A DNA stretch of 64,000 nucleotides from Elysia chlorotica (GCA_003991915.1 RQTK01000083.1:466989-530988), one strand, 5' to 3'; numbered from the stretch's first letter, positions 41,080 through 55,300 are shown. Notes: generated by a model not told the origin, from the sequence alone. Made by a program: numbers and translations.

Positions 41080-42451
41080 TAATAACAATAATAATAAATA
41101 CTTGCTTGCCATCAGTTAGCTCCACTTTCTTGATGGCCTCGTTGGTGTTTTTGTTAAGTCCTGGTTGGGTCAGTGTTAGTTTAATGTGACTGGCTCAGAC
41201 AGAAGTCATGGTATCCCCTCCCTGTCTCGTGTGTGGCAGCACATAAAATAAATTGTCAGATATCAGTCTTGCGGCTCATCGACAATATAGCCTATGTTGT
41301 ACTGACATTAGACGTTAAACCAACTCAACAAGTCTTGTGCTTTTAGATTTAGCAGCTTTAACTTTATTGAAAAATCAAAAGAGTACTGCTTATCAGTGAC
41401 TGTGTTCAGAACCTGTTTTAGCAAAGAAGATGCTGATACATGCTGTATATCTAGAGTGGTTTATTACTTAGTGATGGAGGGGTTTTTTGGTTCTGTTTTC
41501 CAGAATATATTTCCTTATCATTGGCAATACTTATTACTAGTCTAGAAAAGGAAAGTCTCATTTTTGTTTTGTTTTAGCAAACGAATTAGAAAAAAAAAAC
41601 ATGAAAAAAATTTGCCTCTACTGATTGTGACTCATACCCCCTACCCTTTCCCTTTAATCTCATACTATTCATAGTTATTTTTTACTCTCTTAGCTCTTCT
41701 GATGATCTGGTTATTCAATTTCCCCCTACTCTCATTCTTGTCCACATCTCCTCTCCCAGTTATTCCTCTGTAAGTCTTCTATTTCTTCCTCTTGCTTGTA
41801 TTGCCTCCTTTTTCATGCACTCGTTCTGTTCTTCATCCAAGAACCTCCTACCTTTCTTGCCGAGGACATTCCTCATTTCCAATCGATATCTCAAGGTGCT
41901 CAAAAGTGATACTCATTGGCACACAATGTTCTATTTTACATTCCTTTTTTTTTTTTTTTTTCAGATGTCTTGTGACTTATGGTGGAGTATCCTATGATTT
42001 GTCAGAGGACATTCTTGATGAGGAGACCACAAAAACTGCTGTTGAAGGAGCACAATTTTTTTACTGTTCTGTAAGATTAAAAGATTTCTCTCTATGTATG
42101 TGATTTGTTGAATAATAGAGAAAATCTTGACTACAGCGGGGCTTTTGTTTCAGAAGAAAAGTCCAGTTGTAAGCAATCCCATGCTATAGTTATGTCAACA
42201 AAATTACCGACACAGCCTTAGTTGGTCTTCAGGAGAAAAACCTAAACATTGACTTGTAAAAAATCAGGTTATGATCCTTTCTAATTAGATAGTTATAAAA
42301 ATTCATTAAAGCAGGTCAATGGGGAAAAAAATTCAGTTATTGGAAACGATTTTAGGAAATTGTCTACAAAAATGTCAACAAAAATAAAAATGAATCATAA
42401 AAGATTCATTTCCTATTTGACTATAACGATGTACTAGTTTTATTGTTGTTG

Positions 42452-42504
<53 letters not shown>

Positions 42505-45500
42505 GTTGTCTATGTATTGAATTATTATTATTAATATTATTATGTGTTACTATTTCTTTAATGGCATTTCTTGAAAAAATGTTTTTATGCACTTTTCCCT
42601 TCAGGGTTACTCGCTTGTTGGCTGCTTTGAGGCTGTGGAAAGATTAGCCCTGCATGCTAATGGGTACAGTGAAAAAGTTTTTGCTCTAAACATGGCTGCC
42701 ACCTATGTCTGTCAACAATATGCTGACCGCTTCAAGTCAATTCTTCCTCTTGTTGATGTGCTCTTTGGGAATCAATCGGTACTGCCTGTTTTTATTGTTT
42801 GCTTTTGTGCTTAAACAAAGAAGTGGTGACAGAAAATGAAATCAGCATTGCATAAAAAAATCAAGATGTCAAGTTTATTATTTCAAATTCAATTTTTCAT
42901 TGAATTAAACTTGAAATTTCAGATAAATGGGTGCATTTTTAATAAATGCAAATTGGACTTACTCTGGTTGGGCTGGTGTAGTTTTACTCTAATTGTTTTT
43001 CTTTTAATCGAATAAGCTTGTGCAACAGTACATCATAGCCTTTCATATCAAATTAAGTAAACATAATGACACAAAAATGGGGGTTAGCTCCTTGAAATAA
43101 CCAGTACAAAAAAAGAGGAAAAAATGTCATGACTATTTTCATGATGATATAGATAAAGGAATCCTTGTCAAGGTATGAATATTGTACATTTTATTTTATT
43201 CCCAGGAGGCCTGTGCATTGTCCAAAGCATGCGGACTTCAAGTGAGCGATCGTCTGTTATTATGGGCGTAGGGATATTGAATGTAGAAAATATTGACTGT
43301 TGCAAGCAACGAGTGGAGTGGAATGTTCATGGTGTTTATGGTGTTCCATTTATGTCATTCTTTTTGCTGAGCAAAATTACTGGGGTTTTTTGTTTTTGTT
43401 TTATACTGGTAATCAAATAATTTTCGTCTAAAGTGTCTAAAAGTATATTTTTTGTGGCAATAAATATATAAATCCCTCTTTCCTTTGGTTTAAAAAAAGA
43501 TAAAGATAAATGAATATCTAAAAACCTTTAAAAAACGCCATAGATTGTGTCGAACTTCAAAAGTTATCAATCAATCAAAGTTGGATTTTTTTCATGTAAA
43601 GGCAAAGGCAGTCTTTGGCTCTAAAATAATTTGTAGCACTTTAACACACCCCTTCTTTGTAAGGCTGATTCTTGTGAAGAAATAGCGCTACAGCTGAGCT
43701 CGTGGAAGCGACAGGATGAGAAGAGGCAACAGCGTGTTGTGGTCATCACACAGGGAGCGTTGCCAGTTTTACTTGCTGTAGGTGAGACTATTTCGTGTCC
43801 CTTGGAATTATTTAGAGCTCCAAAAAAATTCTTGAGACTCATGAATGAATATGAATTGTTACAGGGCTACGATTATGGCAGGAGAGAGACTTGTGCTTAA
43901 ATGCAAGTGATGTATCATTGTAAAGATGAAAATGATCTATCTAACTAAACTTCCCGATTAAAAATGGGCTCATATTTTTTTTTTTAATATTATCAGAAAG
44001 TTGTGTCCAATTTAAAGGAAGATTTATAGGGAGATAAAACAGTGTTTGTTGATTATGTCAAAAGCAACAAAAATGGCTTATGTCAAAATTGTATCAGAGT
44101 GACAATATGATCCAATACAACTTTGTGTGAACTAGCAAATGTAGAAGATTTTAAAACATCCTTAGCATGCACGGTGAAAGTTGAAAAAAAATGTATGTTA
44201 CGTTCTGGGTATTATATGAAGTTCTGGACATATTTTTTCTTTCTTATTTTTCATTCAGCAACTTTAACCCCAGTGAATTCAGTAAAGGACAATTTTTTTT
44301 CAATGCTAATTTTTTTGTTTGTTTTTGTTTTTTAATCATTTTATGCAGTGTAACAATATGAGACCATTAATATCCAGATATTAAAGGATGTTTGCGGCAT
44401 TTTTTATGACAGTATTCATGCAAATTTTTTTGGTTTTTTTTTTTATCTTTACTGAATTCCCTGACATTTTCTTATGAGACTGATTGAGATTTGATAAATC
44501 ATTATCTATAAAATGAATCTGCTGGACAAAATAATCACAATAGATGAACACAATTATAAATATTCATTAACAAGAAATATCTCCTAAAGTCTTAAGTCAT
44601 CTTTCAGGAGGCGCAGTGACCCTGGGTTAGAATGTCGGCTTCCGACGCAAAAGGTCCGTGGTTAAAGTCCTGGCTATTTTGCTCTCTACTCTTTTGGTCA
44701 GTGTCAGTTTAATGAGGATTCATGATATCCCCGCCCTGTCTTGTGTGTTGCAGTACATAAAATTGTCAGACATCAGTCTTGGGGCCCATCCACAATATAG
44801 CCTATATAGTGTTGATGTTGGACGTTAAACCAACTCAGCTCAACTCTTAAGTCACCTCTCAAAATCGTGCATGGAAAATTTCTGTATTGAACTCTGCAAT
44901 ACTTTCATTGATTCTTTTACCGATAATCTAGTATTAATCTGATGGTAGATTTACAATGAACATCTTGGACTGACACTGTGACAGGCTGACTATAGAGATG
45001 GAGCCAAACGATACAATTACTACTTGCAGTACTAATGCAAATAATTGATTTTACCATTCCAACACTGTCTACTCAGACATTACAAGCGGATGTTTTATTG
45101 CATCAATTTAAATTGCTTCTATCTAAGAGATTGTTCCATTTCTGATTGTTATAATGTGTGCTGAGACTAACCAACTTGCATGTGGTTTTTACTTGGCCTG
45201 TAGATCAAACGGTGAAAAGTTTCCCTACTCCGGTTGTCCCTGATGGAGAGATGGTGGATGCAAACGGTGCTGGAGATGCCTTTGTTGGAGGTTTGTTTAA
45301 CTTTGCTCAATCATACATAATAATAGTGATAAAAATACAAGTAGTAAATATTAGTAATGATAAAAAATATAATGATGATAATAATATTGATAATAATAAT
45401 AATAATAACAATAACAATAACGATAATAACAATAGCAATAATAATAATACAGGGATATTCTGAGGACCACCTTCCCTCATACGACAAGAAAAACTGCTTC

Positions 45501-45678
45501 TTTAACGAATCAGGTTCTGCTGTGAATGCAAGAGATGGCAAACCTGTTAAGGTCTTAACTCTTCACCCTCTTTATCTGTAGACTAGCGAGCCCCTTAAGT
45601 GAGCCCAACCAACGGATATGGATTCTTATAGCGGGTTATTGTGGGGAGACAACTGTAATATCAATTATAATGATGATG

Positions 45679-45710
<32 letters not shown>

Positions 45711-45726
45711 CATAATAATAATAATG

Positions 45727-45773
<47 letters not shown>

Positions 45774-46021
45774 TATAATAATAATGATGATGATAATAAT
45801 ATTAATAATAATTATCAAATTAATATAAATACCAGTAACTGCAAAATGACACTCTGAATACACCCAACTTTGTTCTCTCTGTTTTTCCAATTTTTTTCCT
45901 GTAAGGGTTTCTCTCTAGCCTGATGAAGAGCCAGACTTATGAAGCAGCCGTAGCTGCAGGTCACAGAGCTGCTGGCTTTGTGCTCAGACAGAGGGGATGT
46001 CGCCTCCCTGACACCAGCTGA
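38216..46021 (+). CDS. ADK: Adenosine kinase, gene C (first exon not found, 10 exons read)
   Basis: Phosphorylates adenosine to AMP with ATP in the purine salvage pathway. Exons: 38216-38299, 39322-39381, 39921-40005, 40761-40930, 41965-42070, 42605-42778, 43206-43241, 43664-43781, 45204-45290, 45906-46021 (TGA). Joined they give 344 codons, close to the roughly 345 of the short animal form, so only a short N-terminus is missing. Key sites are intact: GFGISLLD near the start, PGGATLNA sugar-binding block (exon 3 read), PTGSC loop (exon 4 read), NQSE (NxxE, residues 224-227 split across an intron) and DANGAGDAFVGG with catalytic Asp302. It ends FVLRQRGCRLPDTS. Boundaries coincide with those of genes A and B. 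Confidence 0.93.
40198..40455 (+). mobile_element. tRNA-derived SINE copy
   Basis: A head with box-B-like CCTGGTTCAAAACCC, then CCCCTACTGGTTGGGTCGGT and GAGACAGGAGTCATGGTATC blocks common to the family. It lies in a gene C intron. Confidence 0.75.
40955..41098. repeat. (AAT)n / (GAT)n microsatellite
   Basis: Mixed trinucleotide array beginning about 25 bases after the donor of gene C exon 40761-40930. Confidence 0.9.
41156..41331 (+). mobile_element. SINE copy, 5'-truncated
   Basis: Starts at the CCTGGTTGGGTCAGTGTTAG block and runs to GACGTTAAACCAACTCAACA, the family's 3' end. The tRNA head is absent; it abuts a microsatellite. Confidence 0.8.
42445..42540. repeat. (ATT)n microsatellite
   Basis: TTA/ATT array ending about 60 bases upstream of gene C exon 42605-42778. 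Confidence 0.9.
44607..44845 (+). mobile_element. Full-length SINE with target-site duplication
   Basis: 239 bp. It opens with the tRNA-like GGAGGCGCAGTGACCCTGGG, has AGGTCCGTGGTTAAAGTCC as box B and ends GACGTTAAACCAACTCAGC. It is flanked by 16-base direct repeats, CTTAAGTCATCTTTCA (44591-44606) and CTTAAGTCACCTCTCA (44846-44861), 14 of 16 identical, as expected for LINE-driven insertion. It lies in a gene C intron. Confidence 0.85.
45310..45452. repeat. (AAT)n-type microsatellite
   Basis: Interrupted AAT/AAC array about 20 bases after the donor of gene C exon 45204-45290. Confidence 0.9.
45660..45817. repeat. (AAT)n microsatellite
   Basis: ATA/ATG array ending about 90 bases before the last exon of gene C. 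It generates poly-Asn and poly-Ile frames that are not genes. Confidence 0.9.
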
Positions 46022-46541
46022 TACCAGCTGATACCAATAGACTGGTTTATCTGTGACGTTTTTTCCTCTAATCATATGTCTTGTTTTTTGCGTTTGTCCG
46101 TAGGTGGCTGGATCTTTGTGGACCAAGATAAATATTAAGGAATACATAGAATTTCAACCAAGAAAATTCCCATTGTAGGTATTTAATTTGAATTAAAACA
46201 AAGATCAGGGTTATTTTTTACCCCCTGTCATACTGCTAGGATTAATGATTTTATTCTTTTTGATGACAAGTTCAAAGGGTGAGGGTTAAAGAAACTAAAT
46301 AAACTTGAAATCTTCTACCAAATATGCACATGAAATCTCTTGTGCATATGTTTGTTTAATCGAGGTGAGCTTTTAGAAATTTCTTAACCCATAAAGTGTG
46401 CAGCGCCACTTGGCTGCCTTGCTGTGAAAGAATTACTGGTTCCGCTTGCGGCAACTTCACTGACTTGGCACCTCCAAACTAGTAGTGGCCCTTCATTCAT
46501 CCTCTATTCTTCCTCTTTTTCTACAACCCGAGATACTCGTG

Positions 46542-47215
46542 AATGGGTGTGCATTCTCTTAAGTCTGAAAGGGTCAACCAATGAAATCAATGAATAGTTT
46601 GGAGGATTCTCAGCCTCTCTGTCACATTATGACAGTTATATCACTGATGATAGTCTGAATCTCTAAGAAAGGAAAGAGCTGAGGAAGGAGCCAAGATACC
46701 CCTGTAGAGATCTTGGGTACCTGGTGGTGTGTAGTCCCAGTGCATAAAGAAGATAGGGCCATTGAAGTAGGGGAAGATGGTGATAAAAGCCATGCTTGAC
46801 TGCTTCACATAGAGGTGTCAAACGCCACCCCACGAGACACAAAGACAGACAGACACACACACTGATGTAAAACAGGCGCTGGCCACATTGCACATTGCCT
46901 GGTCTATTCATGTGACTCTGGGCTTGTAATTGCGACTGAGGAGGAGGAGGTCCAAGGTTTAAATCTTTGGTGTTGCCGCTTTTTTCCCACTCACCACCTT
47001 TTTTTTCGTCCCTCTCTGTAGGAAATCTATGGGATATAACATTAATTGACATTTTTAGCAGTATGACGCCAGATATCTCTATCATTAGTGCTCTGGATTG
47101 ACAAGTAGGAGGTCAAACGTTTTGATCCTCAGCTGATATTTACACTTCTGTATTGTAGAACTTTCAATTGGGGATGCAAAGGTTCTAGATGCATAACCCT
47201 TTCTGTCAAGAGACA
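46542..47215 (+). repeat. Dispersed repeat, copy 2, with internal insertion
   Basis: 46542-46712 and 47174-47215 together match 30822-31013. About 460 bases between them have no counterpart in copy 1, so either this copy took an insertion or copy 1 lost the segment. Confidence 0.65.
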
Positions 47216-48164
47216 CATGCACACATGAGGAATGTTGTTCCATGTAAAAAAGGATTAGAGGAAAAAGTCTTATCATCACTTGCAGGAAAGAACGTAATAA
47301 CTGGCTTCTCCTTCATTCCTCCCTTACGATGAGTAATAAACGATTAATAAAAAGCAGAAACAAACAAGATAGTGAAATCAATCAACTTGTCAGCGCTATA
47401 GAAATATATAGTCTTATGAAGTTATAAATAGAAATTATGTGAAAAAATATCGGCGATAACACTGCAACACTCAGAGCATCACATAACCAGGTGAACAGTG
47501 ATGCCACATCCCATTTTTTCAAACCCAGTCACCCGTGCCAGACCCAGACTAGCCATCTGGCCGTCGGGCGACTTCAAAGCGCCGCGGGGGTTAAGGCTCT
47601 TACAGCTCTATCCACTTGTGATGAAAATCTCATAATGTAACAATTTTGTATAATAGATTATTAATACATAATTTATGCATTTAGATTAAATAAAAATGAT
47701 TTGGGACAGAATAACTTAACACTTCTACAGAAAAAAAGTTTGAGACAGAAGCTTATTTTAAAATTTTGATTTGTCTTAAGATATATGTAAAATATTGATG
47801 ACTAAAAAATGTCTTCATCTGTAAGTTGTGTAAGTATTTGATGCAGATTTAAATGTCAGCAGTTGCATTAAGAATTTAAAACTTTGTAGTAGACATATGA
47901 TTTTCTTTTTATTTTACAGATGCTTTCTCAAAATACCACACATGATTGCTTGTGTTACAAAACAAACAGATTTTAAATGTTTTTCAGAATTTCTGTCTTA
48001 TGAGCTGAACATCTAAAGTTTATGTTGTCGCATGAATTACAGGCAGTGATGTGCCTTGGTTGTGGTTAGCTATTTTTTTTCCTCCAAAAAATTGACAGAA
48101 TAAGTGTCTCTGAATGTGTTACAGTTGTTGATTTGTATCATAATTATTTTCTATTATTTTGTTG

Positions 48165-48221
48165 TTATTGTTATTATTATTATTGTTATTATTATTATTA
48201 TTATTGTTATTATTATTATTA
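48165..48221. repeat. (ATT)n microsatellite
   Basis: Interrupted TTA/TTG array. Confidence 0.9.
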
Positions 48222-51200
48222 TGGGGTGATATACCATAATTATATGCATTTGATCGTCACCTTGCCATTCCAACATTACTACATCTACTTATTATTAAGT
48301 ATGAATTCATGGTTAGTGAAAAACTGATATAAATAACAGATTCTGGCATTAAAAATTAATGGTTCTCTGTATTGGCAAATTATTAATTATTTATTTTCTT
48401 GCAAACAAAGAAATGTGTTCTCTATCTCAGTCCACTCACTGTAAGAGTGTTCTACTTCATGGTGCTTTATTTGTAGTAAATGGAAACTGGAAATAAAGAA
48501 GAAGCAATTTAAACAAATGTATTAGCTTGAATACTTTTTTGCTGAGTGAAAAGAAAAATAAATACTTTTTTTTTAGTCTGTCTTGTTATTAATTGATCTT
48601 TGCTGCAAATTGATTAAATATCACAAAAGCTTGATGTAAAAAAAAAAAGATCTTTCATTTCAGGGATCAGTTGTGTAATTATAGATCTGAGAATTGAGCA
48701 GAAAAAAGGGACTTGAAGGTTTAATTTCTCTTTTTAAGCTATATGCACAGTATACTCCATGTAAAAAGTTTTGCCCAAGTCAATGCTTAATCCAAAAAGT
48801 GAGCAGTGTAAAATGCTGATCAATAAAGCTTTTTTACACTAAGACTGAGCTTGACCAAAAAATATTATTCAATTAAAATTTGTTTTACATACATACACTG
48901 CAAACTCTCCAAACATCAACTTCTAAGTTAAATATTTTAAAATTATTCAAAAGTTCAAGTTTCCATCTGTCAAGATAGAGGCTTAAGTAGGATCAAATGA
49001 GCTTCAGCATTAAGATTAGGAAAAGAAAGAAAAAGTAACCTCTGGTTAGTTTGAATTACATGTCTTAGAACTAAACACAGAGTTTTTATCCTTCCACCAA
49101 TCTTTCCAGAGCGTTATTGGCTAACGCCTAAGCTACGATTTCCCCCAGATAAGTTTTGTATTTATTTAAGCAATTTTCCTCCAGTATTGGGAGCTCCTAC
49201 CTATATGAATGTAAAATATACAATAACAAATAAAACTAAAAAGAGTTAACAAAATGAAAAAGCATCAAAATTTGAAATAATTTATTTCAAAACAGTTCAA
49301 ATCCACATCTTACAAAATGACAATATACATTTATTGAAGGGGAATACTAAAAAAATGTTAGTGATGGGCTTGTTCATTTCTTAGATTTGCTTTTTAGTGA
49401 TGGCAAATGTATAAAAGGATAAATAGATTTTGCATGTATCCAGACAGATATCACAAAAATGTACACTTATACACACTGTTCAAGAACACAGAACAGCATT
49501 ATGAATTACTTTGTAAAAGAAAATCATAGATATGAATTTTTTAGATTGTGCATATAGGTACTTTTTGTTTTGTCCTCTACCTTTGTACAAATGAATGATA
49601 AGGATGGAACAACATAAGTGCAGGATTTTGATACTGATGCCTAAGGGAACAAACAAAAATTCCTCCCCACACACACAAAGAGAGAAAGAAAGAAAGAGTG
49701 ATAGAGAGATTTAAGTTTAACACACGAAAGAATCCATCATCACTTAAAGATTTGTTCTACTTCTAGAGCTGCTGGTAAACCAACTTTTTGTTTTGTTTTC
49801 CCCAGCCCTCTTGCACAAACAATACGAATTACTCAGCCTTGAGACCAATTCTAACCATGTAATAACTTTTCTTTCTATCCTGCCATCAAAAAGTAAATCT
49901 TGCCTTAAGCCTGATTTCAATTAAAGGTATTTAAGAATCTGCTCGATAAGGATTGTCTAACCAGCTGTATGTAACGCTTTTACAATTTAACATCAAGACT
50001 ACAAAAAATTAAAAATTTAAAACCTCAAGATGTTAAAATTCAAACATCTAATAAAAGGATAGAGAACCACTGAAAATCACTTCTTTGATTAAGGTAGGGC
50101 CCAACTGTAGAGACAATAGGCCGATTAACTACGAAAAAAGGTCAGTAGGCTTGTGATGCATCGTAACCTGATCTTGTTCACTACAGCTGTGGGGATTCAC
50201 AGAGGCACTATTACACTTGCAGTGAAAAACACTGATTCAGACTCTAGAGAGATTCAAATTTTCCATTTCTTTTCACCAGTTGCCTTGACTGGCAATGGTA
50301 AATTATCTATGGGTGCTGTTATAGTGTGACTGGTAGATCTGGCATTAATGAATTAGTTTTTGTTCATATAATTATGTTGGACATATTTCAAACCCTACTT
50401 AGTTCATAACAATCATAAAGTCTTAATGTTGCTAAAAACAATATGACGAGCAACTTTAGAAAGACAACGCTTACCACAAGGAAACTATATCACTTTTACA
50501 TACCAACCACACAAATTGCAGGACAGCAATAATACAACTGCAAGTCTAAAATCTTAAATCAAGGCTTACAACTGTGGAATTCCTGGGCGTTGAAATGGTT
50601 GAAATAATGAAATGCAAAGACAGACTTGAACACATAATTGGGCAAAGCCCTTGACTCAGGGGATTAATAAGTTACCAAAGCTACCACCAGCAATATTGTT
50701 GAAAACATTGTAGCTCCAAATCACAGTAACAACATGTATGTTTTTAACCATACGACCGGTACCTTTTAACACTCAAGGTGACCCTAGGGATTGTTTTGGA
50801 CGTAGCCTTTCATATTGAAAGTTACAATTGGCAAATTATTCATCTGTGTTTTTTTTTATCTTTAAAAGATTCTAAAGGAGGTAGAGATCAATTTCAAGGA
50901 GAGAAGTTTGACTTTGATTATCAAAATAATTTAGTTGAGTATCATACAGTATTTTACATGCCATTTTGATAATGTCAATGATCAGTAGTGACTTTGCACA
51001 TACTAAAATACTCAATTTAAGTTAAAAATCTGCAGTTTTTCATACATCCATCATTTCCTTACAATTGAGCTCTTGTATTTGTAACATGGCAGTTAAGTCA
51101 CCTTTTCAGGAAAAATTATCAATTTCAATGAAAAGAGTGAACATGATAAGACTAACCCTTTCGTGACGTATAACATGAGCAGTATGTCCTATTTTTCATG

Positions 51201-52305
51201 ACAAGATGCCTAACCCACGTACATTGTACGTCCTTAAATACAACTATTTCGCCATTACGCTCAATGTACGATGTACGTCGTGCTCTTGACTGTGTAAAAG
51301 AGGCACAGAATGCTAAGCGATAAAAAAAAAAAACGATCGCATTGTTGAATTCAGCGATATTGACAATGTAAGAATCATACCTCTCTTCAATTTTCAAATA
51401 AGGCCCATCATGGCGATTGAAAATACCTGTTCCGAAAGAAAACCAATATTGATTGGCATATATGCCATTCAAGTTATTTAAAACAAAATTATTAGAACAT
51501 GTTTAAACAAGAAAAATTTGAAAAGAGCATGACGAAAAATTGATCCTATCATTAATAAATAACGTAACAAAACTTGGCATGTATATATCTTTATATAACA
51601 TATATTCATGTAGGATTGGAAAACTGAGGATAAGGGTTAAAGTATTGAGCACACAGCACTTCGGTAAACTTATGTCAAAACTTAATTGGTAATACTGTAC
51701 AAGACCAAAATAACAAGTCATGTTGAGACAACATTGGAATGGTAAGCTACAAATTTACTTTATATAAAATATACAAGCACTGAAATTCTTAAGAGAGCAA
51801 GTGAAACAAAAAAAAAGGTCAGTAGAGAAAGCAAATGGCTTATTCTTTCTATCTTGTTGAATAGACCAAGTTATTCCAATTTGCTTAGGCTGCCTAAAAC
51901 ATTTGAATTTTTCAAAGGACCATAATAATGTTCTTCTTTAACTCCTTTGATATTCAAAGCTTTGATTTTTTTTTAAATAGAAAAGTTGCTAGTTTGCATC
52001 AACTAGGCTCATTTTTTAAAGGATACATTCATAATACATAGAACAATAAAGTTAAAAATTTGACCAGTGCATTACTAATAAACAATTGGTTTATAAAAGA
52101 CCAGTACGGTTCAAATTATTATTTTGCTAGAAAATACACAATTTATTAATATTACACAAGTTTCCATGCAAAGAATAAAAAATATATATAGAGGGTCGAA
52201 AATGTGTAAGGGAAACATGAATGTAACAAGTTAAAATGATAACACATTTCTTGGCGTATCAATAAGCTAATGCTGCCTGTCCGTTTCTGAAGGGAACACT
52301 CGGGG

Positions 52306-55300
52306 TTACCTGCGCATAACATTGTTGGCATTGATGTAGTATTGGGCGTAGGGCTGGCCCTGCTGCACCTGGTGCTGGAAGGCTGCTGCCTGCTGGACTT
52401 GCTGGGCAGTGGGTCCGCCCGGGTGCATGTTCATGTTCACCATCGGCATCTGCATGGGCAGCTGCTGGGGCTGCAGGAAGCCATGCGAGTTGGTGATGTA
52501 GCCCGGCTGGATCATGCCCTGTGGCAGACGGTAGTAACGAGGGAGCATCCCCGCTGGCCCCGAGCTACCGGGCTGGATGGTCACATTGGGAGACAGCCCG
52601 CCCATCTGGCCTGTGTTGATGGCCAGGTTCGAGTTGGTGCTGATCGGGGGAGGGGGCACGCTATTGGTTTTACGCGAGGAGGCCGAAGAGGAAGACCGCT
52701 GGCGCTTGTAAGGAGGCGCTGCTGGCTGGCCCACAAAGGCAAGGTGGGCTGGCAATGTGCCAGCTAGGCTGCCGTGGATAGGGGTGGTTGACACAGACCG
52801 CATCATGGCCATGGGGGGCGGGGTCATGTTGACTGTAGATGTGGGAGGGGGCGGAGTCATGTTTTGTGGAGGGGTCATTTGTTGGAGAGTCTCTGGGGGC
52901 AGGTCTGGGAACCGGTTGGTCAGCTGCTGCAGCTTGAGCAGGTCTGGGTGGTTGGGCTGCTGGCCGGACTGGTAGTGGCCAATCCCCCCACCCTGGAGCA
53001 TGGCCTGCTGGACAACAGTGGGCAGAGAGGAACTGTGCAGCAGGCGAGGTGAGTTCTGCTGCTGGTGCAGAGACTGCTGCGAGCTTTGCGATGGTGCTTG
53101 CTGTTGTTGCTGTCGCTGGTGCTGCTGCTGTCTCTGGTGCTGTGACTGGTGTGCCTGGGAGGGTGGGGGTAACATGGACGAGCTGTAAGTGGATAGGGGC
53201 GATCCGTGGGGAGGCTGCACCAGGCTTGTGGTGATAGGGCCCATGTAAGGAGTTCCGTGCTGCTGCTGCTGTTGCTGAGCCTGCAAACTAGACAGACTAG
53301 AGATGTTCACGGTGTCCATGAAGCTGTTTCTGCCCTGCAGGTTGTTGTTGCAGTAGTGCATGTTTTGGGCACAGTCGTACAGGCTGGCCATCGAGTGCTG
53401 CTGCTGCTGCTGCTGTTGCTGCCCTGTGTCTGAGGGCATGTCGCTGCTCCCACTGCCACTGCTCATGGATGCCGGAGAGCCAAGCCCACCCAGCTGGGAA
53501 ACGTTCATCTCAAACGCCTGCTGCTGTAGAGCGTTGATGCTGGACAGGGGAGGGGGCCCCCCCGACTGAGCAGAGTGGAACCCTGGGGGAACACTCCGAC
53601 CCTGGCTGGAGGATGCAGACCGTGATCTGCCCTGAGCTCGGGAACCCGTTGCCTTGCCGGATGATCTCGCCTGAGCTGAGGCTGCCGACTGAACGTTGAT
53701 GGTTTTCTGCTGGGGCATGCTGGGCGAGGAGGCCATGGGAGACAGGTGCTTGTCCTGCTGGTGCTGACCCATGAGCTGGGCAGGCGAGTGCAGGGGCTGC
53801 TGGCCTGGGGAGGTCAGGCCCTGGTAATGGTGGCCGGGGGATGTGAGCTGTTGTTGGTGGTGTCCAGGGGAGGTCATCTGTTGAGGCTGCGGCTGTTGCT
53901 GCTGGGCTGGGGACATGTGCTGGTACTGCCCAGGGGACGTCAGGTGGGCAGGGGAGGTAAGATGGGTCCCTACAGGGGAAGGCAACGGTTGCTGGCCTTG
54001 ATTACTCCCTACGCTCTGGTAGGATCCTGTGTCTTCATGGGATTTTACAGAAGAGGGTGTTGGCATTTGCTGGTTAGACGGTGTCAGTGGATGCTGTTTC
54101 ACCTCTGGAGATGCAGACACCATGACTGGTGATGGTGGAACAATGACGGGCATGCTTGGCTTCGACTGATTGCTGCTACTACTCGGGGAAAGCATGACTT
54201 GCTGCTGTGGTTGATGTTGCTGAGTGCTGTTGCTTTGACTGCAGATCTGCTGCTGCTGCACCTGCTGATGCCGTGTGGGGGAAGAGAGCATTGGGTCCGC
54301 CGACTTGCGTCCAAGATTTTGCTCTGGTTGAGACAGGTGTGGTGGGGTTGGACTGGGGTCCCGTCCCATGCTGCCTGTAGGAGAGGGCATCTCATCATCA
54401 TCACTGGGCACAAGAACAGGGGCGGGGGCAGGAGGGGGAGATGAAGGTATCTGGGGATCAGCGGGGCTGGCAGGGTCACTTAGGTTGTCCGACAGTTCGT
54501 CTATAGTACCAAACGAAGCAGACTCTTGAGCGTCAGATTGGATGCTCGCAGGTTGCTCCTCTAGATCTTCAGCCACTTCCTCTGGCTTCTTCACCTCTGC
54601 ATCATATTCCTTCACAAGAACTGCAAGGTTCTGACTAGCAATGTTATCTTCATCGTCCTCATCTTCATCCCTCGGCTCGAGGGGAAGCCCTATGGCGTCA
54701 TCGTCTTTGCCATTTGATGTTTCTTTATCAGTCTCTCCGGACCTCTTGAGAACGAGGTCTTCATCACTGTCACTGTCAGAGTCTGAGAACATTTTGTTCG
54801 TGGAAGCCGCATCACCCCGTTTCTGGTTATCCCCACTGTCGTCTTCACTCTTCTTGGATTGAGGATTATCGTTTTTAGTGCTTGTTACATCACTTTTTCT
54901 GGGCAGCACATCACTATCCTCCGAGGAAGATATTGATAACCTTCGGACTTTCATCTTGAGTTCTGGAAGAGAGTTACTTGGGGTTTCTTTTGGGATGCCA
55001 ATATCAGTTTTTGATTTCTCATCCTCCTCAGAATCATCATTATCACCGTCATTGTCATCTTCGTCATCGTCGTCATCATCGTCATCGTTTCCTTCCTCGT
55101 CATCATCTGAATCAGAGGAATCAGAGTTGGAAGAGTCGCTGCTGTCATTGCTAGAAGAAGAATCGACTTTCTCCTCAGCAGTTTTCGCCTTCTTTGGAGT
55201 CGGGCTAACACTGGGAGTTCTTTCAGATGAAGGAAGACCTTTATCCTGGTCCACTTTGAAGTTTTCGTCATTCCCGTCCTCTTTATCCTCCAGACTGACA

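Larger units (their letters stand above)
46022..52305. other. Intergenic between convergent gene C and KAT6-like gene
   Basis: No further gene seen. It should contain both 3' UTRs; an AATAAA in GGAAATAAAGAAG near 48490 could serve gene C. Also present: the second copy of a dispersed repeat (46542-46712 and 47174-47215), a GC-rich patch (47520-47600), a (TTA)n array (48165-48221) and unremarkable AT-rich DNA from 48500 to 52300, part of which is probably the long 3' UTR of the KAT6-like gene. Confidence 0.55.

Noticed and set aside
51157-51640. Possible second piggyBac-like element (TAACCCTTTCGTGACG and GGATAAGGGTTAA)
   Set aside because: Only the first few bases of the supposed ends pair, and the left side lacks TTAA.
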